Notes under the pieces: model-generated
The model's input: only the letters and a program-made list of their open reading frames with translations
Told to the model about the DNA's origin: nothing
Database searches by the model: none
Position numbers and translations under genes: made by a program
Assembly (NCBI GenBank): GCA_027055005.1
Contig: JALUNR010000182.1
Coordinates: forward strand, 1-7,208
Length of the DNA stretch: 7,208 bases
Reading direction: 5' to 3'
Source of the DNA: Campylobacterales bacterium
GTDB taxonomy: Bacteria > Campylobacterota > Campylobacteria > Campylobacterales > QNZT01
Shown here: positions 5,361 to 7,208 of the stretch, in pieces
Position numbering within the stretch: position 1 is the first letter of the stretch
Layout: each line of letters begins with the position of its first letter

Positions 5361-5367
5361 GACAAAA

Positions 5368-5376
5368 ATTGTACCA
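5368..5376 (-). promoter_or_regulatory. Candidate extended -10 box for the unknown 86-residue gene
   Basis: On the minus strand TGGTACAAT (TGn plus TACAAT) ends 7 bases before the ATG at 5360. Transcription would then begin at or next to the start codon. It overlaps the initiation region of the divergent plus-strand promoter. Confidence 0.35.
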
Positions 5377-5396
5377 TTTTTTTATAAGGAAAAGTT

Positions 5397-6107
5397 TTGA
5401 TTTATTTTATAGGGGCAGGTCCTGGGGATGCTAAGCTTGTTACAGTTAAGGCAAAAGAGATTTTAGAAAGTGCTGAAGTTGTGCTATATACTGGAAGTTT
5501 AGTTCCAAAAGAGGTTATAAGCTGGGCAAAAGAAGCAGAGATTATCGAAGATAGTCAGGGCATGAAGTATGATGAGATTTTTGATTTTTTAAAAAAGTAT
5601 GCAGATAAAAAAGTAGCGAGAGTTCATACAGGTGATCCATCTTTGTACTCAACTATAGCAAAACAGATAGAGTTTTTAAAAAGTGAGGGGATAGAGTATG
5701 AAGTTATCCCTGGAGTTACAGCAGCTTTTGGAGCGGCAGCAAGTTTGGGAGTAGAGTACACGATTCCGGGAGTTTCACAAACTTTGGTTTTAAGTAGAGT
5801 TGAGGGGAAAACTCCTCAACCAGAGAGTTTAGAAAATATCCTAAGACTTAAAAACTCTTCACTTGTTTTTTATCTTTCAATATCACTTATAAATAAACTT
5901 GTAAAAAAAGCTTTAGAAATGGGATATAGTAAAGATACTCCTTGCTTTGTAGTGGAAAAAGCTACTTGGAAAGAAGAAAAGATTTACAAAGGAACGATTG
6001 AAAATATAGAGGAAAAAGTTTCGCATATCAAAGGAGTAGCGATTATCATGATGGGAGAGTTTTTAGAGCAAAAAGAAAAATATGAGAGTCATCTCTATGT
6101 TAAATAA
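5397..6107 (+). CDS. cbiF: Cobalt-precorrin-4 C11-methyltransferase (CbiF/CobM)
   Basis: An SAM-dependent methyltransferase that adds the C-11 methyl group to (cobalt-)precorrin-4 in cobalamin synthesis. The neighbouring cbiG points to the anaerobic, early-cobalt route. Class III tetrapyrrole methylase features are clear: YFIGAGPGDAKLVTVKA (3-19) with the GxGPGD loop, VVLYTGSLVP (28-37), HTGDPSLYSTIAKQ (77-90), VIPGVTAAFGAAASLG (103-118) and the specificity region IPGVSQTLVLSR. The 236 residues are slightly short of the usual 250 or so. The start is TTG at 5397, with AAGGA (5386-5390) 6 bases upstream. It overlaps cbiG and leads the plus-strand run. Confidence 0.94.
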   Translation: MIYFIGAGPGDAKLVTVKAKEILESAEVVLYTGSLVPKEVISWAKEAEIIEDSQGMKYDEIFDFLKKYADKKVARVHTGDPSLYSTIAKQIEFLKSEGIEYEVIPGVTAAFGAAASLGVEYTIPGVSQTLVLSRVEGKTPQPESLENILRLKNSSLVFYLSISLINKLVKKALEMGYSKDTPCFVVEKATWKEEKIYKGTIENIEEKVSHIKGVAIIMMGEFLEQKEKYESHLYVK

Positions 6108-7092
6108 AATAGCAATTATTACTATAAATAATCCAAGTTTGGAAGCAGCTAAAAAATTACTGCCATACTTAAAAGAGTTTGAAGTAGATATTTACTCAAA
6201 AATAGAGTTTATAACTTACAAAAAACTTGATGATATTTTGCCTTCTATTTGGGAAAAATATGATGCGATTATCGCTATCTTAGCTCTTGGGGCAGTTGTG
6301 AGAAAGATAGCTCCATATTTGAAAGATAAGTCAAGTGATCCTGGAGTAGTTGTTATAAATATAGCTTTAGATAGGATTATCTCTCTACTTAGTGGACATC
6401 TTGGAGGAGCAAATGAATTAGCCAACTTACTAACACAAAGACTCCCAAATGCGATAAACTTTGTAACAACAGCAACTGACCAAACAAATACTTTAGCTTT
6501 TGAGATGTTAGCTAAAAAAAGAGGTTGGAGGATAGAAAACCTTAAAAAATTAGCGAATATCTCAAACAGACTTTTAAATAAAAAAGAGGTCAAAGTTGCT
6601 ACATATCTGGCTATATTTGAGAGTATTGAAAAAAAAGAGAATTTAAGGCTGGTGGGATTTGATGAGATAGATCAAAACTCAGTTGTAATAGCTCCAGTTA
6701 AAACAGAAGAGCTTTTATTTATACCAAAAATAACCATCGGTATAGGGTGCAATAGAGGTACAAAAAAAGGGGTAATAAAAGAGGGATTTTATGAGTTTTT
6801 AAACTTACATGAGATTAGAAGAGAGGATATAAAAACTTTAGCTTCCTTTGAGGTAAAGGCTGATGAAGAGGGGCTTTTAGAGTTTGCAAAAGAGGAAAAT
6901 TTAAAGATAGAGTTTTTTAAAAAAGAGGAGTTAAACTCTTTAGAAAATGAGTTTAGTCCGTCAAAAGCAACTAAGTTTTTTGACCTTAAAGGAGTGGCAG
7001 AGCCAAGTGCAGTGATGGCAAGTGAGTTTAAAGAGCTTGTTTTTAAAAAAGAGGTTTATTTTAAAAGTGTAACGATAGCAGGAGCAGTTTAG
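6097..7092 (+). CDS. cbiG: Cobalt-precorrin-5A hydrolase (CbiG)
   Basis: Opens the delta-lactone ring of cobalt-precorrin-5A and releases acetaldehyde during oxygen-independent corrin ring contraction. The full three-part architecture is visible: an N-terminal domain with AILALGAVVRKIAPYL (about 60-75) and LLSGHLGGANELA (98-110); a middle part; and a C-terminal CbiG_C domain starting ITIGIGCNRGTKKGVI (213-228) and ending with GVAEPSAVMAS (299-309) and TIAGAV. I chose the ATG at 6097 (331 residues) because it gives the family-like N-terminus MLNKIAIITIN and an 11-base overlap with cbiF. An in-frame ATG at 6082 would add five residues. Its stop is directly followed by the next ATG. Confidence 0.93.
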   Translation: MLNKIAIITINNPSLEAAKKLLPYLKEFEVDIYSKIEFITYKKLDDILPSIWEKYDAIIAILALGAVVRKIAPYLKDKSSDPGVVVINIALDRIISLLSGHLGGANELANLLTQRLPNAINFVTTATDQTNTLAFEMLAKKRGWRIENLKKLANISNRLLNKKEVKVATYLAIFESIEKKENLRLVGFDEIDQNSVVIAPVKTEELLFIPKITIGIGCNRGTKKGVIKEGFYEFLNLHEIRREDIKTLASFEVKADEEGLLEFAKEENLKIEFFKKEELNSLENEFSPSKATKFFDLKGVAEPSAVMASEFKELVFKKEVYFKSVTIAGAV

Positions 7093-7208
7093 ATGAAAAA
7101 ATTATATGTGTTAAGCAGTGGTGCAGGTGGGACAAAGTATATCACAGATGAAGCAAAGAGGGCTTTAAGTGAGTGTGAGGTGGTAGTTAGTTATACAAAG
7201 TATGCAAA
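7093..7208 (+). CDS. cbiH: Precorrin-3B/cobalt-factor III C17-methyltransferase (CbiH/CobJ), 5' part only
   Basis: The first 38 codons of a tetrapyrrole methylase that runs off the window. The N-terminus LYVLSSGAGGTKYITDEAKR, then ALSECEVVVSYTKYA, fits the CbiH/CobJ pattern (YVVG.GPG...T..A..AL..ADVVVGY..Y). The usual GPG loop is altered to SSGAGG. Its ATG abuts the cbiG stop (TAGATG) and AGGAG (7080-7084) lies inside the cbiG end, so translation is coupled. CbiH performs C-17 methylation with ring contraction, the step between those of the two preceding genes and the shared precursor. The identity rests on a short stretch plus gene order. Confidence 0.75.
   Translation, partial: MKKLYVLSSGAGGTKYITDEAKRALSECEVVVSYTKYA

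Noticed and set aside
5361..5396. Cobalamin riboswitch ahead of the cobalamin run
   Set aside because: Only 36 bases separate the divergent genes, far too few for the riboswitch, and no B12-box-like sequence is seen.
6216..6593. A 125-codon minus-strand open frame inside cbiG
   Set aside because: It lies opposite the conserved CbiG N-terminal domain, shows no recognisable motif and has the composition of an antisense shadow. The same holds for open frames opposite ugd, the HEPN/MNT genes, comEA and the 86-residue gene.

Overview
The window is AT-rich and densely coded. Its gene content suggests a member of the Campylobacterota, perhaps a Sulfurimonas-, Sulfurovum- or Arcobacter-like organism. 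The pointers are a very small secreted ComEA-like protein like that of Campylobacter, a cbiF-cbiG-cbiH type anaerobic cobalamin run, frequent TTG/GTG starts, and A/T-rich ends with AAGGA-type ribosome binding sites. The taxonomic call is an inference from style and content; no rRNA or other marker gene is present.

Layout. Positions 1-5360 are all transcribed from the minus strand and 5397-7208 from the plus strand, with a 36-base divergent gap between them. Read in the direction of minus-strand transcription, the left part holds: a small unknown protein (5360-5100); a ComEA-like helix-hairpin-helix protein (5033-4788); a VapB-VapC type toxin-antitoxin pair (4613-3976); a nucleotidyltransferase-HEPN pair (3834-3111); remnants of two regulator genes (2848-2738 and 2744-2289); galE (2299-1256); and a UDP-glucose 6-dehydrogenase gene, ugd (1229 to beyond the left edge). 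The right part is a tightly packed cobalamin run: cbiF/cobM (5397-6107), cbiG (6097-7092) and the start of cbiH/cobJ (7093 to beyond the right edge).

How the genes work together. GalE and Ugd both act on UDP-sugars (UDP-Glc/UDP-Gal and UDP-glucuronate), so they look like the start or edge of a surface polysaccharide locus. A fragment resembling an EPS-associated MarR-type regulator just upstream fits that setting. The two tandem toxin-antitoxin-like modules form an accessory patch between this locus and comEA. CbiF, CbiG and CbiH carry out consecutive steps of the oxygen-independent corrin ring route.

Unusual structure. (1) ugd carries three in-frame inserts made of 7-base AATTCTC/AATTTTG-type repeats, which together account for about 32 residues beyond the E. 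coli-type enzyme. (2) A 52-base hairpin-rich repeat occurs twice in full and once truncated, each time just downstream of a minus-strand gene and in the same orientation, so that the copies partition the toxin-antitoxin modules. (3) Two different regulator genes are joined out of frame at about 2745, and the second also has an internal in-frame deletion. (4) The divergent cobM promoter region appears to hold two overlapping -10 boxes, one of which would give a nearly leaderless transcript.
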